From Prostheceraeus crozeri (lineage: Eukaryota > Platyhelminthes > Polycladida > Euryleptidae): 64,000 nt of DNA. The stretch spans positions 558,001 through 622,000 of the forward strand of contig CAJQUW010004469.1 of assembly GCA_907163375.1 (NCBI GenBank), given 5' to 3'. The translations under genes were made by a program, and so were the position numbers. Each line of letters begins with the position of its first letter. Positions within the stretch are counted from its first letter, which is position 1. The notes under the pieces were generated by a model. That model worked only from the letters and a program-made list of their open reading frames with translations. It ran no database searches and was not told where the DNA came from. This document shows positions 50,301-63,314 of this stretch, piece by piece.

Positions 50301-51632
50301 GAAAAATATCACGGAGAAAAATTGAGCTAAAGATATGCACAAAAGTACAGGCCTACCTGCAATCTGACCGTTGACGTTCGTGGGTCCTCTGATGAGAGCT
50401 GCTTCTGCGATTCGCGTGCTTGGACAATTACACAAGCTAAAGAAAGACGAATATCTATGTCAATCTCTATCGCATGCTACCATTGAAAACAATGGCTGGG
50501 ATAGGATTTTGTCCGCTCTAGACTAACCCACACACACACGCGAATGAACACTAATCTCTGTGGTTTATATTGCTCTCAATTTCTATGTTTTCTGAACGGC
50601 ACGATGAATACTAATTCTCTCAACTTTTATGAAAATCAACTCATTTATGTCCAATAACCTATCACTTGCGACTGCTGATACACTGGTTAACTGACTTCTC
50701 GTTTAGCTCACTTCCTCAGGTATCAGACTTTTGGATCAGGTATCAGACCTCAGGTATCATTTCTTGAATATCTAAATCGCTGTGACCTTAATTTGCGATT
50801 GAAAGGATTCAGCTTTTGCATCTGTCTCACTGAATTTATCGTCAGAAAAAACAGACTTTCACCTTCCTGTGAAATTTCCGACGAATGTAATATCGCGTTA
50901 TTGCATTGACACAGTACTTATTCATGCGAAATGTATCTCTAAGCAATGTCACTTGGAATGATTAATGAATTATTTTTCTTGATTAGATACTGAAATCTCG
51001 GGAAGAACAATGATTCAGAAATGTTTTAGAATAACCGCGAAAACGTCAGACATTATCAACTTGATTCCTTCTTATCTCATAAATGTAGTTTTTTGGCAAG
51101 GGATGGAAAAATTCCATTGCAATAGAAGAAATTGATATTTGAAGACAATATGGGTAAACTGATCAATGAACTCAATTCTTTCCAGTTAGTGACTGAAAAT
51201 CACGTCTCCAAGCTTAATCAGTCGTCATCGAATATTCAATAAAATTGAAAAATATTCAAATACCGCAAAACCTGTAATAGACCGCCATGGCGGTCTATTT
51301 TTCAACCCTCTTTCTTCGGTGGCACTCTACATGTATTACAGGTGGCGGTCTAATTTTCAACATCTCTGAGTCTAAAAGTATCAAGAAATGCCGCCTCAAT
51401 ATAGTTAACATCTACTTGCATGATCCATCTATAAAACTGTCAGACAACGAAATACGTAACTGAATCCCGACATTAGATGGCTTATTCGGCCATCTGCTAA
51501 GAAGATATTTGATCGATATTCAATAAATTGATTTATATATATGTTATTGTCAATAATGATTTACGCCTACTTCACCCACATGCTAGTGCTAAAGGCTCTA
51601 AGCTTACACCCAACAGGGTAGCATTCCAGTGA

Positions 51633-52270
51633 GAAAAGTATAGTTGGTTTTTCGTTGGAGTTCCATGTCGTCGTCCCAACGGCTCGCGTGTCCCGAGGAT
51701 TTGCCGCTGACCCGACGGAAATGCCCTTTACGAACCGGTACACAGCGGTCGTCAAATTGTGATTTTATCGATTAGTACATGCAGAAAGGAACAATTGTGC
51801 GTCATGAAAGGATGTGAAACAAAGCATCAGCTTGACAAATACCTAAGGCCGCTGTAACACAGAATAAAGTCTCAGCCACACTGAAAGCAAAGCAAACACG
51901 AGCGTCTCGAGCGTCTCGAGCAAACGTATGTCCGTAAATTATTAATCGCTCTTTTTTTTTCTTTGCTCGCAGTGTGGCAGTCTACAACTGCTGCAATGAT
52001 GACTTTATTTTTGCTGCAAAACGCTTTGCTCGGAAACGCTTGGAAAAGCTCGAAGTGTGGCTGAGGCCTAAGGCGTCTTCCATCTCAGCCGCGAGACTGT
52101 TCTAAAAATAGAACATGGTGAAGTGACGTCTGAGGGAAGATTTAGGAAGCTCTCATTTGCGAAGAGAACCAATCAGAAAACAGCCTTTGTTCACAATGTC
52201 GAACGACCGTTTACCGTTTTACCGTGATGCCCTTTTACCGTTGATCCAACGAAAACCAACTATACTTTTT
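51633..52270. mobile_element. Middle inverted-repeat element of the nest
   Basis: Its left arm starts gaaaagtatagttggttttt and its right arm ends aaaaccaactatacttttt. Homology between arms continues inward with gcggtcgtcaaattgtga on the left and an inverted relative on the right. The right subterminal region repeats ttaccgt several times (about 52209-52242). It lies wholly inside the outer element and encloses a third. Confidence 0.65.
51842..52074. mobile_element. Inner inverted-repeat element of the nest
   Basis: The sequence cctaaggc occurs at 51842-51849 and 52067-52074, consistent with an 8-bp target duplication. The segment between carries inverted ctcagccacact (left, about 51871) and agtgtggctgag (right, about 52054), extended by gcaaagc/gctttgc words. 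A 10-bp direct duplication, gagcgtctcgagcgtctcga, lies near 51901. The left border has about 20 bp outside the inverted match, so the exact left terminus is uncertain. Confidence 0.5.
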
Positions 52271-55200
52271 CCATTTGGATCTACTTTATATATTATGCAC
52301 GAAAGATGACTGCACGTAATGTACACAAGATGACCAGCAACGCAAGTCGTGAATAACATTGCGAGCAATTAATGATTGATATGAAGCAATTGTAATAATA
52401 AAATAAAAAGCACATTCAGAAGACACAAAGACACATGAAGAAACACCAATGGCAATGACACATCACATATCGGACATGCATTATATAGGAAGTGGCGGCC
52501 TATTACAGGTTTTACAGCATGTAACTGCATATTCTGCGTAGTGGTAAGTTAGTACAGAGAAATTTTCATGCCTTCAGTTCATATCGTTTCAAACCCTTGA
52601 TGTTTAGTCGTACTTATCAAGCAATCGTTAATTAGAGAAATTACAACAAAATGCTCTTTAAAGTAATAACATGCAAAAAGTTAACCTAAATCTCACTCTC
52701 ATCGGTTCAGAACAAATGGCTTTCCTATAAATTCTTGGTTAATACATGTAGGTCACAAAATAAATTACAAGCGAGTTCGGTGAATACTCTCACTGAGCAT
52801 CGACTGTAAGAAGGCGCAGGACGCTTTTGTAAAATATGAATTGAGCACGCAATCGCCTTTCATTACTCAACAGACTCATGCATCTAAATATCGTCGTTAA
52901 ATGTCTATTTTCCTTTCAAGTATTATATCGACGATTTCATCGTTCATTTTATCATAGAATTACAATGTAATAAATGAAATGCTTAAAATGTGTCAGAAAG
53001 CTTATTGAACAATTTTAGTATCATGGCTCATACATGAGGCAAGTCTTATTAGAGTGAGGATGCTCACTACTTTTGTCTTCTGTTATTCTGTCTTTTGAAA
53101 ATGTCTTGACTAAATAGCATATGTTGTTGATGGGAAAGAGTCGAAAATGATCACTGAAGATGATTACTGAATAGTGATTGAAATTAATTGCATCAATCTA
53201 ATGAATAAGATAAGATCATATCATCCTTGACTCTTCCTTATCAACAACTAATGTTATTTTGTCCCTTACATCAAGTACAAGCTCAAACAAACTGTTTCAC
53301 TCAAACTGTCACTCTTATTTAGCAGATTTAGCATCCCTGCAAACCTTCTAAATGTTTGTGTTGTCTGCTATTTAATCTGAATGATAAATAAGCATCAAAT
53401 ATGATATAAATTTGATGATGTTGTGTTCTATGAATTCTAATAAGATACTGATCCTGAGTCAACCATTGAAATTTTCTTTCGTTGTTCATTTAAATCGGAA
53501 GGCTTTATTTGCAAAAGAAGACAATTATGATTTGTGAAACCATTGATGGATGGTAACGACGCTAAATCTCAGTTTGCAGAAATCAATACAGTAGTAAGAA
53601 AATTGTCCCTATAACAGCCAAGTTTCTCTTTATCGGAATGTAGACCATACGAGCCGCTTGATATTCAATGATGTGAGATGATATCTAGTGTTTCGAAACT
53701 GATTCGTGGACAAAAACGTAGAATTGCACAGCGAATTTAATTTTAAAAGATTGTTTATCATGGAATCGTTCATTTCTGTGGAAGTTTTTTTTCATCAATG
53801 AATTTATCGAATTTTTATTTCTGCACTTTTCATCGAGTCTTTAAAGTTTTAGCATTTGCTGTGTAAAACTGCATGCATCATTTAATTCTTCTCATCACCG
53901 TAAGATTTCGTACATTGAGTGTTAATGAGAAATAAAATCGGCTGAAATTCGAAACATAATACTGGCATTGAATGCACCTATTGGCGCTGCACCGATCAAT
54001 AGCCTACGCATGAAATCAAGATTTCATGTCAACAAATAATTTTTATTTACACACTGACGGAATTAGCCTTGCCTAATGGCATGCCACACCACAGAATAGA
54101 CTGTTGCAGCTTAGTATGGTGTCAATGCAAGAACTGTTGTTTATATCTCTAATTATCAGAAGCGTATCGTCTTAACAACACGAAATTTATTTTCACTTAG
54201 ATTTAAGAATGAAATTTACAGCGGGAATCTATAATCGTTGATAGCAACTTGCAGCATAAGTGCACGTACTAGAAATAATTGTACATAAACATTTTTATAG
54301 GTCTTAATGTTCAATTTTGACATGCAGTTAGTTTGTTACTATGTATGTACTATAATTCAAGCATGATTAATGTGTTTATGCAAATGTGTAATAGTTTTTT
54401 ATTGCTCGCTATCTCATACACTCTTTTGATATATTGATAACTGTATATACTAATTTTAGAACTTTGAAATAAAAACATAACTTAAGTTTGAATTTTGCAA
54501 TTTTTATATAGTTTTGTGATAAGATAAATGTCCCACATCATGAAGAAGTTTCTTCGTCTCTGACTAAATTCATGATCTCACAGGCACAATTCGCCTGTGA
54601 GAATTCTCTTTTGTGCGTATCAATACAGATCTCATAATTGCAACACGTCCAGTGGCCTATTTGTTACTTGCACAACTCTGCTGAATGGAAATAAGAAGGA
54701 CGAGCTGTGCACCATGTTCATCTTCAACAGCTTAACTAGGTTTGTCGACATTTTAACATTTTTTCTACGTGGAAAGACAAGTGCAGTATATCCCTGTTAA
54801 GTGTGTAGGCTCGAATCGCAACTTTTGTATTCATAGGGCTATATTCATAGACACTGGGAGCCAGCGTTTATAAGTTCCTTAGATTGCATTCAACAGATAC
54901 TTCATTGAGCAATCAAATTGATGCTCAAACAAATATTGATCGTGATATGCTGCCTATTTTATTGCCCTTTATTTGGTATGTCTGCTTGTAGCTACGTTTC
55001 TCGCAGCGCTAATGCGCTCTCTCTTTGCTGCAAGGAGGTATAATATACATGCCCGCTTCAGTGTGCAGATATCTTCGGTATTATTCGAAACTGCCTCAAA
55101 GCACCTTTGAATAAATTCTTGCTAACCAGCATCGTAAAAAATCAAATCATAATTTCACTCTTTTGGCTCGAAACAATTTTGAATTTCTATCGACTTGAAC

Positions 55201-56454
55201 CGCCGCGTCCCATCTTTACAATTATGTTGGTAAATTGTGAACCAACTGGAAACTGTCTGAAAGTCGCAGTCTCCGACCGGCCTGTACCGGTTCGGCTACC
55301 GGAATCCCTCAGGCATCGGCTGCGGGTTTGACTTAATCGATAAGTTTATTCCAGGTAATGAATGCAGATTGCAACGGTCGACATGATGTTTTTGTATTTT
55401 TGAACTAATTCAATTTAACAAATGATAATTTGATATGTGAAGCCTTTAATTTTCTCTTAGATGGAAATTAATAATTTGTATGAATCTGAATTACTGAAAA
55501 AGCTAAAGCAGCAATGATTTAAGCTGTCTGATAATGTTTGACAGTGTATTTAAGGTTCAAATATCCAATCGAATGTCTTCGAGCAAAGTATCTCATTCGA
55601 GTTCGCAGTCAATTAAATTTAAATCATTGATTAACAATTTGTTTTCATGTTAATGACGGTTTGCTAGAGTTTATTGCTATGAAGGTGTCTGAGAATTTCC
55701 AAACGTACTTTCAATGCCGTGATGCATGCTCAACGCAAAGTTTTCCCTTGATGCACTCTTCTTATTAAAAGCCATTTGAAAACACATTTGCGAATACCTG
55801 GTGAGATTAAGTTGTAGCAGTGTGACCTTATACACGTAAATACATATTAATGTTTTTTTGTTATGTCAAATGACATAATATGGATAATGAATGATACAGA
55901 TGCTGAAATATTTAAACCCACAAAGTGCTAACTTTATTGAGGAATCAGTTGAAACGAAGCTATTAATTTTGTTTAAAGAGGATAAATTAATCCGAAGTTC
56001 CTTTGAATACAAGGAAATGTAATGTAATGAAAGGAATTTTTTGAATGAGGTGAACAGTAAATATAATGCAGGAGCATTCTTATGCAATTCACCAACCCCA
56101 ACTACCAACAGACAATTTATGTAAGTGCTAATTGATTTGTTTTCCAAATTTATGCGTGAGGTCGCAGTTTACACTGTACATTTCATTTGTACACTGACCA
56201 TACAGGTGAGAGTTTCGTAATTGCTTGTGAATAAATCCTAGCCAACGCTTAAGAAGTGATATCAAAAAATCATTCCGAACAAATGTTTATTGTGTAAAAA
56301 ATTGCGTCATATTGGAAATCATTCACGCATTTTCTAAACTGGAGGGTGAGCGTGCACTCATTCGTAGGAAAAATTAATGGCAATTTACCCTAATTATGTC
56401 ATCAAATATAAATACCGGTAAATGCAACAAAATATGATAACATTTAGGTTAATG

Positions 56455-57296
56455 CATAGAGTAAGTATATGTAGGTAGAGTATCAACTCAAGAAAGTATC
56501 TGTATACAGTGAAAATTTTTATATGAAAAGATTCAGTTTTTTCCGGAAATTGCGTTCCAGCAGTCAAAAAAATTATTTGAGCAGTTTTGAAAAAGCTAAA
56601 TTTTATCAAATTCATATACTACCGATATGATGCTTCTTTATAAGTAGTATGAAACAAGTTGGATATCAAAAGGAATGAATATTTGTTAGCAAGCATCGCA
56701 ACTAAGCGGAAATTATGCTGATGATCAAGGAAATCTAATGAACGGCATTAGAATGGAATTCTTCATGAAAAAGTCGAGATCTTATTGTGCTGTCGTGGCT
56801 GAAATTTCATGTTTTTAATTCAATTTTCATCGGCATGCATCTATGATTCGCTAAATTTGTGTTTCATCTCTTGAATCTGAATGCTGATGTGGACCCATTC
56901 ACATCTTTGAAAGTTAATTGAAATCATTGTCTTTGATTCTGCTGTTTTGCTCCACCAGTGGCAAGTTGCTAATGATATGATCACGCTTAAGAAGATTCTC
57001 TTGAGGTTCAGCATGAAAGCTATTCATCGAGTTGCCAATTTAAGAAACATGACCTCTCCAAGACTGTCATGAAACGAAGGATCTGTAAAATAATGTCATT
57101 TTCTTCTGCATTTTACTTTTATGATCAGTCAACTCCGTTATAATTTCTTCAAAACTGCATAAATGTGCATATCTCATACTTGGAAAAAATTCCAGCTGTA
57201 TTCACCTCGAGTTCATTTAATAAAATCGAAAGTGTATGCAAATTGGGGATTTAATAAATGCTGAGTCGCTGCTCTACTTAATATACCCACTGTATG
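56455..57296 (+). mobile_element. Family X TIR element, copy 2 (complete)
   Basis: The ends are catagagtaagtatatgtag and the inverted atacccactgtatg. A perfect 8-bp target duplication, ggttaatg, flanks it (56447-56454 and 57297-57304). At 842 bp it is the reference copy, with no insertion. It retains the equivalent of the mariner insertion point in copy 1 near 57160. No transposase frame is visible. Confidence 0.88.
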
Positions 57297-57807
57297 GGTT
57301 AATGAATGATTATTAAATGGGGCTGTCCAACTTAATGTATGCGAAGTGCTCAAAAGTACCTACCTCATGGTGGAAACTTTTTATCATTGCACTATATGAT
57401 AATAACACCACACGCTTGTGAAGAATTATGTAGTATATTAGAACAGTAAAACTAGGGAAAAATCCTGCAAGTGCATGTCTTAAAGTGGCTAAATGACATG
57501 AACCTTTTGAGACTCATATGACGAGGTGTGTCAGCTGTGTAGTCGATGAAGTTAACTTTCGTTGTCTAAACGACAACAGCAGACTTGCCATGTTCACATC
57601 AAATGCTTCAATCGTAAAAATAGTTGCAATGGTAGAATAGTGAATGATGCATATATGATGCACATAAGGTTTTAGAACCTTAATAAGAATTTTAAGTGCG
57701 AGAATTTGATTGAAATCTGTTATTTTTTTAAGTTTTATCCATTTAATCAACGCAATATAGAATGCTTTTATAATAACTTCCATCACATTTCATTCTTTTA
57801 ATTTCAG

Positions 57808-57925
57808 TCAAACCAAGCGTTGAAATCCGCATTGAGCCTGCGAGACCGAACAACGAATACCGTGAGCATGAGACGATCGTCGTCCGCTGCGTAGCTAAAG
57901 GACGTCCAGCAGAATTCCATTGGGA
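57808..57925 (+). CDS. Ig-superfamily gene, exon c: first half of Ig domain B
   Basis: The acceptor ttttaatttcag is followed by two bases of a phase-1 codon, 38 codons, then two bases before donor ga|gtaagtac (phase 2). The peptide KPSVEIRIEPARPNNEYR then EHETIVVRCVAKGRPAEFHW supplies the A/B strands and first Cys of an Ig domain, with the core Trp at the exon end. The phases match exon b upstream and exon d downstream. It repeats the exon structure of domain A, as expected if the domains arose by duplication. Confidence 0.88.
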
Positions 57926-59153
57926 GTAAGTACTTAATCTGCATACCGTACATGTGCCTATTTAATACGTTTTACACATTTTTGATAAATGAAACTGATC
58001 TGAAATTTCAATTGCTGGACTGCTGCAGGTATACTGGCAACCGGTTCCATCTCTGACGCTTTCTTTAATCCGCAGTGTATTTTAAATATCTGCCACTATA
58101 AGGTGACAAACATGAATATCACTGAGGTATCAAATTGTTTAAAGCCAGACTAATGGACTAAAAGGACAGTTCATGCCAATTAGAACAGAAAGACACAGAA
58201 AGCACAAAGCAGTGAGTCGCAAATTATCAGTTATACATGTAAGGTAAAGTGATAGCTGAAACACAGGGTAGCCATGCGCAAGCCATTTTTCACATTTACT
58301 TGTACGCTGGTACACAAAATGAGTCACAACCTATGTACCATCGCTGTAAATTTACCTTTTTACACTAACCTAGCACTCATCCTAATCAACCGAACCGCTA
58401 GGTAATTCATCGCTACATTGATTTTCATACAAACATGCGGGAACATTTGGTAAATTCAATCTTTCAAGCAAATAGATAATTGATCGAAACTAAAGCCAGT
58501 GACAGGAACCGAACTGACTGTGAATTTCTTTGAAAGTGAAAACACAAACTTAGACCGAAAACACAGATTCTGGCCGAATATTTTGTCAGCAGAAACGAGA
58601 ACCAAATATTCAAACAAAGTCAGTTGAGAGCGCAGTTATAATCTGTAAAAAAAATTCACACAACTTTAATTTGGCGACCAATGTACAATTTCAATACTTG
58701 GCAGTGGAGATGTCACGCCTCTCTCCACAACTTTTCTGCTTTGTTTTGCTAGCATAAAAGTCTAGTGACGCCTTTTCATCACCATCCAAATTCCTTCGCG
58801 CCCGATCATTATATCAAAGCAGCATCTTACAATGTGTCGATCGGCAAAACATTCCTCAGAAGTGACTGAGTGGAGTCGCCTGCCTAGCCATATCTGGCCA
58901 ACAGTGTGATTTCAACAGTGAGCCCAGCCTGATAGTGGCACAGTTATCAGTGTACAATAGGAATATTGTAGAATGCTCTTGAGGTTTGATGATAAGGCAC
59001 ATTGTCTTCCTGGAAGGTAGAGCAGGAAATTGGATCGCGATGAAATGGCAAACAGGTAACAGGAGCGACTACGGTCATTATAATTAAACTGATGCGCCAT
59101 TTTGAGATGTCATAGTCGTGTCATTAATATTTCACTTTCTTAGAAGGTTGAAT

Positions 59154-59779
59154 AGTACTTATGGGTTATCTCCCCCTCCAGGTTTTCAAATTTGTCTATC
59201 TGCAAAAATATCAATCGACACAAAAATTTAAAACACACGCAAGTGAGGATGTCCTCTAGCCACATACCAAGTTACTGGCAAATCGGAGAAGCACTTTTTG
59301 AATCGGGAGAGATAACTTAAAGTGCAGCGATGCTGGCAGCTTGATCTGACTCTTATAGCCGCACCGTCGGAGCGGAAAGCACTTGAGGTCAACAAAGTCA
59401 TTTCCCGACAACTCGTCAAGCGATGATGACCAGGCCACATCCCTTATATTTATATGCTTGGCTTAATAAAGGTGTGGCAAGGTAGTGACCGTGGGAAGAT
59501 TTCAAACTGCAGTGCATGAGACGAAGAGGGAGAGAAAACAATGCACTCACGAGTATCAATGATGCGTCGAACAGACGAAGTCAGATCAAGCAAGCTGTTG
59601 ACATCGCTACATTTCACGTTATTTTATCTTATGCAAAACGTACTTGTCCGATCTATATATAATTTTGTATGTGCGTAGAAAACATGCTTAAGTACATCTA
59701 CCTGAAGTTTGGTGACGAATGATTCGTATTTGCAGATTTTAGACAAATTTGAAAACCTGGGGGATAACCTATAAGTACC
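59154..59779. mobile_element. MITE with ~50-bp TIRs and 8-bp duplication
   Basis: The left TIR begins agtacttatgggttatctcc and continues through aggttttcaaatttgtcta. The right TIR is its inverted counterpart, ending gataacctataagtacc. The flanking 8-mers are ggttgaat (59146-59153) and gattgaat (59780-59787), matching at 7 of 8. The 626-bp interior contains only short open frames. The duplication length suggests a hAT-like origin. Confidence 0.75.
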
Positions 59780-62052
59780 GATTGAATTTACTTTCAAATA
59801 TGTTTGTCTGACTTTCAATGTAGTGATAAATTGCATTTCTAGATTAGGACGTGCATTATCCGCAAAATGTTGTGTATCTAGAATCATTGAACAATTTCAT
59901 AGACCGCACAACAGATACTACAGACTACAGGCAATAACTAACACTTCAAGCTGCTCTGCTTTGTTGATCCTTCTATGCTTATCGGAGTGGAATTATCAGA
60001 CCCTGAGAAAGGTTACATGTTCACACATAAGTCAATATTTCATATTCAAGAAAATGAATGGCACAATAAAATCGGATATGGGAACACTACAATTTACAAT
60101 GTCTATTGAACAGGGGATCATCTTCAATTACAAAGGAAATTCGTTTAATTAGGCACATGTAGTTAAACAAAACATTGATTGACATCATATACGTGAAAGC
60201 AAAATAAGTACATTTATTGTATATCGTTTCATCATTTTGCATTATCTCATGAATCCAGGCATTCTGAAAACAATTTCAGATAAGGAGACAGGAGTTAAAT
60301 TATCGATTCTTCAATGTATCTAAATTCTCTGTTTTATGCTGTGGTATGTGACGGAGAGTGGATAGATTCTTCCTCTGTATCGGAAAGCTACTCCTGCTCT
60401 AGTATATTCATGACGAGTATTTCATCGACCAGAAATTTTAATTGAAACATGAAGATTATTCAAAAATGTGTATGCATGACATTTTGTCCTACTCCGAACA
60501 GGAGCAATTTACAAACTCCTCGTAAATTCTATGTTGAATGATTGAAATGTGGCTGTATTCCTCTGACGTCGTGCAAACACGAAAGTCATTGCATTTCCGT
60601 GCCGCTTCGTTGGAATTTTGGATCTCAAGATTAGCTATATTGTAATTGATAAAGTCTAAATGAGTTTATGTAATGCATTAGATGTGCATGTAAAGCGATG
60701 AATTGCAGGGGTTCTAGTAATTTATCTCCTATTGTTAAGTTAATTGAAAGAATATACTTTATTCACGAGCGCTCTATGATGTCGATGAAGAAAATGCCTA
60801 GATCAAGGAACTGCTGAGTGCTAACTTTGAGTTTAAGCAACAATTCAACTGCTTAACACTAGCCTGAGTGAGCTTGGGTGGGGACACGCAAGCAATTTGA
60901 AATGAATCTGAATTTTTTGTATTTTTTGTAATTTTTCTGTGCATGTCAATTTTTAACGCTATGATATGAGTGAGTACCAAGTACAACACATTTTACAAAA
61001 TATGACAATTCTTCAACCAGTCTTCTTCAACCAAATAATTCCATAGCATATTGAAACTGATTGAGAATGTTACAATAATTGTGTTAAATTGACTGATTGT
61101 ACAGTGGTTTAGAAAAATCTTAGATCTCCTTCCAACTTATTCATATTATGACGGAATCGCAACTGCATGATAACAATTATACATTGCACGCAATTTGGAC
61201 ATTTACGTGCACATGTTGCTGAAATCATTTGGTTATCTTCCTATTAGACAACACTACACACTAGAACACATTAAATGGACTTTACACTGCATTAAATGCA
61301 GGTAGGCATATGTCTCATTGTTATGATATCCTTTCTTCCCAATCTAATTTGCCGATAGAAAAAAGTAAATCTGAATAAGCGTGTTCCTTCATTTTCACCT
61401 CAGAAAGCGAGAGGCAAATAAGTCTTCTGGACGCCACAGTTTAAATATAGGCAGAGCTTGTAAGTAAAAACTGAAAGTAAGTAAGTCTTCCAGAAAAAGG
61501 CAAGCAGAATAATGCGGCAATTTATTACCAGCAGTTTTTTCCGGGAAGCGTTTGGTTGCAATCAAAAATAGAATATCCACTCGAAAAATAAAATCTCAAA
61601 AATAATTGGATGATAGTTCCCAAGAGGAACATGAATAGTGGCAAACGCATGTGATGTAGCACCAGGTCTTATCACAGCAATTGTAAATAGTTTTTCTGTA
61701 AAAGAGTATATAATATAGTCTTAGTATTCCGCATCTTTCACACGACTGCAAGTTGATGGCGGACAGTGAGGATCTTCGCAGTAATTTGAATAATTAGTCA
61801 GTCGTATGATAAGGGATTTTGCTATCTATACCGTACCTGCTCTCAGTGCATTCTTTATATGGATATTGCTTTACACGTTCATGTGATTTGAGAATATTAT
61901 CAAAGTGATTACCTTCCTGCAATTAATACCCTACATTCCTGCAAATGTTTTACTTTGGTTGTCTAAAGCCAGATAAATACTTGTTAGTATACACTCCTTC
62001 TCAATCAAGGAAATAGAAAAAAATTAGCTCAATGCTCTTAATCACTTTCTTC

Positions 62053-62472
62053 GTACTTCTATTCTTCTCCCCCCCCCACATTTCTGTTGTTAAACGATCA
62101 ACAGAATTCTGTTGTCAACAATCTTCTTTTGCTCCTACGGGCAGTCTCACTATCGTCGCATAGCGCTGAGTATGTAAAACTCCTCTTATCTGACTTGTAG
62201 AACATTTACAGCCTCAGAATTAGACAGCTGCTTGTCATTTGTCTGTAGACAACAATCACACGAAGTTCATGATCACAGCTGTACCTTGTATTCTAACTGA
62301 GTATCCAAAGGACCAATCCTTCATCCCAGGGTTCAAGTAAGACTTCTCAGTCGTGTTCTAATGTCACTCACTGACAGATGAAGTCTATTCTAAACCCGAT
62401 ATGACTAACTTTGGCGAAATTTGATGATTTTGGAAAACTTGAAAAATGTGGGGGGGGGAGGAATAGAAGTAC
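62053..62472. repeat. Inverted-repeat element with C/G homopolymer in its arms
   Basis: The arms 62053-62083 and 62444-62472 are inverted: gtacttctattcttct, then a run of C, then acattt, against aaatgt, a run of G, then gaggaatagaagtac. The interior of ~360 bp is non-coding. No target duplication was confirmed. It is probably a small MITE. Confidence 0.6.
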
Positions 62473-63156
62473 CACTGTCTTCAATATGCTTAAAACTATG
62501 GCGTGACCTTGCCATTATAATCATCGTCATTTTTTGCCAGTTCTTGAAATATCAGATCACACAATTTATATTTGAAATACTATACGAGCAAATTATGAAT
62601 AGGAAATTAGAAGACGTGCTTGTATTTGCCTTTGACGTTATACTCAGTGCAAAACTCGACAGACTAAGTTATCATTCCCTTACACTCAGACTTTTTTTCG
62701 ATGTAGCGAAACTAATCTTGAAACACATAAAGAGTTGCATGGCGCTTTGTCACAGATAATATCCCAAATTCAACCCAGTTCCATGCGTATTGACAGTTGA
62801 ATCTCACCATCTACCCATAGAACTAGTGTACACAAACCTGTAGGTGTGCATCCCTTACACATCGACTGCAGATTACTTATCACATCATGCTGTTAACTTT
62901 CCGAAAACTAAAAGCGCATCAGATGAGTTTCTGGTCGCGTCGTTGATAATTCTGAATCCCCATTCGGACATGTGTTAGATAATACTGAACTTTGGCTATC
63001 TTACACTTATTTGGCATTTACGTGTCACTTCCGATTCCAACTGTTTGCACTGATATTCTGTTTATTCTATCTTTTTAGATTTAACTTATAGACATCTATT
63101 TCATGCTCGTAGAGACGGGTTTGTCACATTTTATGATTAATTATTATTTTTTTCAG

Positions 63157-63314
63157 GTGGAAATTGATAAGGAATGGACACGAGCGATCTATTCAATTTA
63201 TCAATGAACCGTCGTACAAGGTTCAGGTGACTCGAGATCTCCATGGGACGAGTTTTCGTTGTGTGGCTATGAATTACGATTCTGGATACGCAGATACAAA
63301 GATACGAGTACAAT
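63157..63314 (+). CDS. Ig-superfamily gene, exon d: second half of Ig domain B
   Basis: The acceptor ttattttttttcag precedes one base completing GAG (Glu) with the previous exon, then 52 codons and one base before donor t|gtaagc (phase 1). The peptide WKLIRNGHERSIQFINEPSY and KVQVTRDLHGTSFRCVAMNY gives strands C' to F with the second Cys, then YADTKIRVQ as the G strand. The domain is complete with exon c. A phase-1 end means a further Ig or fibronectin-type exon is expected downstream. Confidence 0.88.

Larger units (their letters stand above)
51261..52519. mobile_element. Outer TIR element of a three-layer nest
   Basis: The left end reads taccgcaaaacctgtaatag followed by accgcca. The right end is the inverted equivalent, tggcggcctattacaggt then tttacagca. 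A further partial copy of the motif, attacaggtggcggtctaat, sits inside at about 51338. The interior is occupied by two further inverted-repeat elements. No clear target duplication is found. There is no transposase, so it is non-autonomous. Confidence 0.65.
37876..57807 (+). other. Intron 2 of the Ig-domain gene (~20 kb)
   Basis: It runs from donor gtaagtg to acceptor ttttaatttcag, with both flanking exons in phase 1, so a complete phase 1-1 Ig exon or an alternative first exon could sit inside without breaking the frame. Elements are listed separately. Small hairpins occur at 50022-50054 and 54577-54601. In 37880-39690, 39770-40800, 40920-41940, 42660-43930, 44790-47160, 47330-51255, 52520-56440 and 57300-57800 I see no supportable gene. 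A GC-rich unexplained patch at 55200-55330 may be a decayed SINE. Confidence 0.75.
57926..63156 (+). other. Intron 3 of the Ig-domain gene (~5.2 kb)
   Basis: It runs from donor gtaagtac to acceptor attttttttcag, both in phase 2. It contains two inverted-repeat elements (59154-59779 and 62053-62472). In 57930-59140, 59790-62040 and 62480-63150 I see AT-rich sequence with nothing supportable. Confidence 0.85.

Noticed and set aside
55200-55330. GC-rich patch with a gggtttgac word, possible SINE
   Set aside because: The B-box match is poor and no A box sits at the right distance.
62421-62759. 112-codon frame opening just before a poly-G run
   Set aside because: The start region belongs to an inverted-repeat element and the rest is low-complexity hydrophobic. 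No domain is seen.
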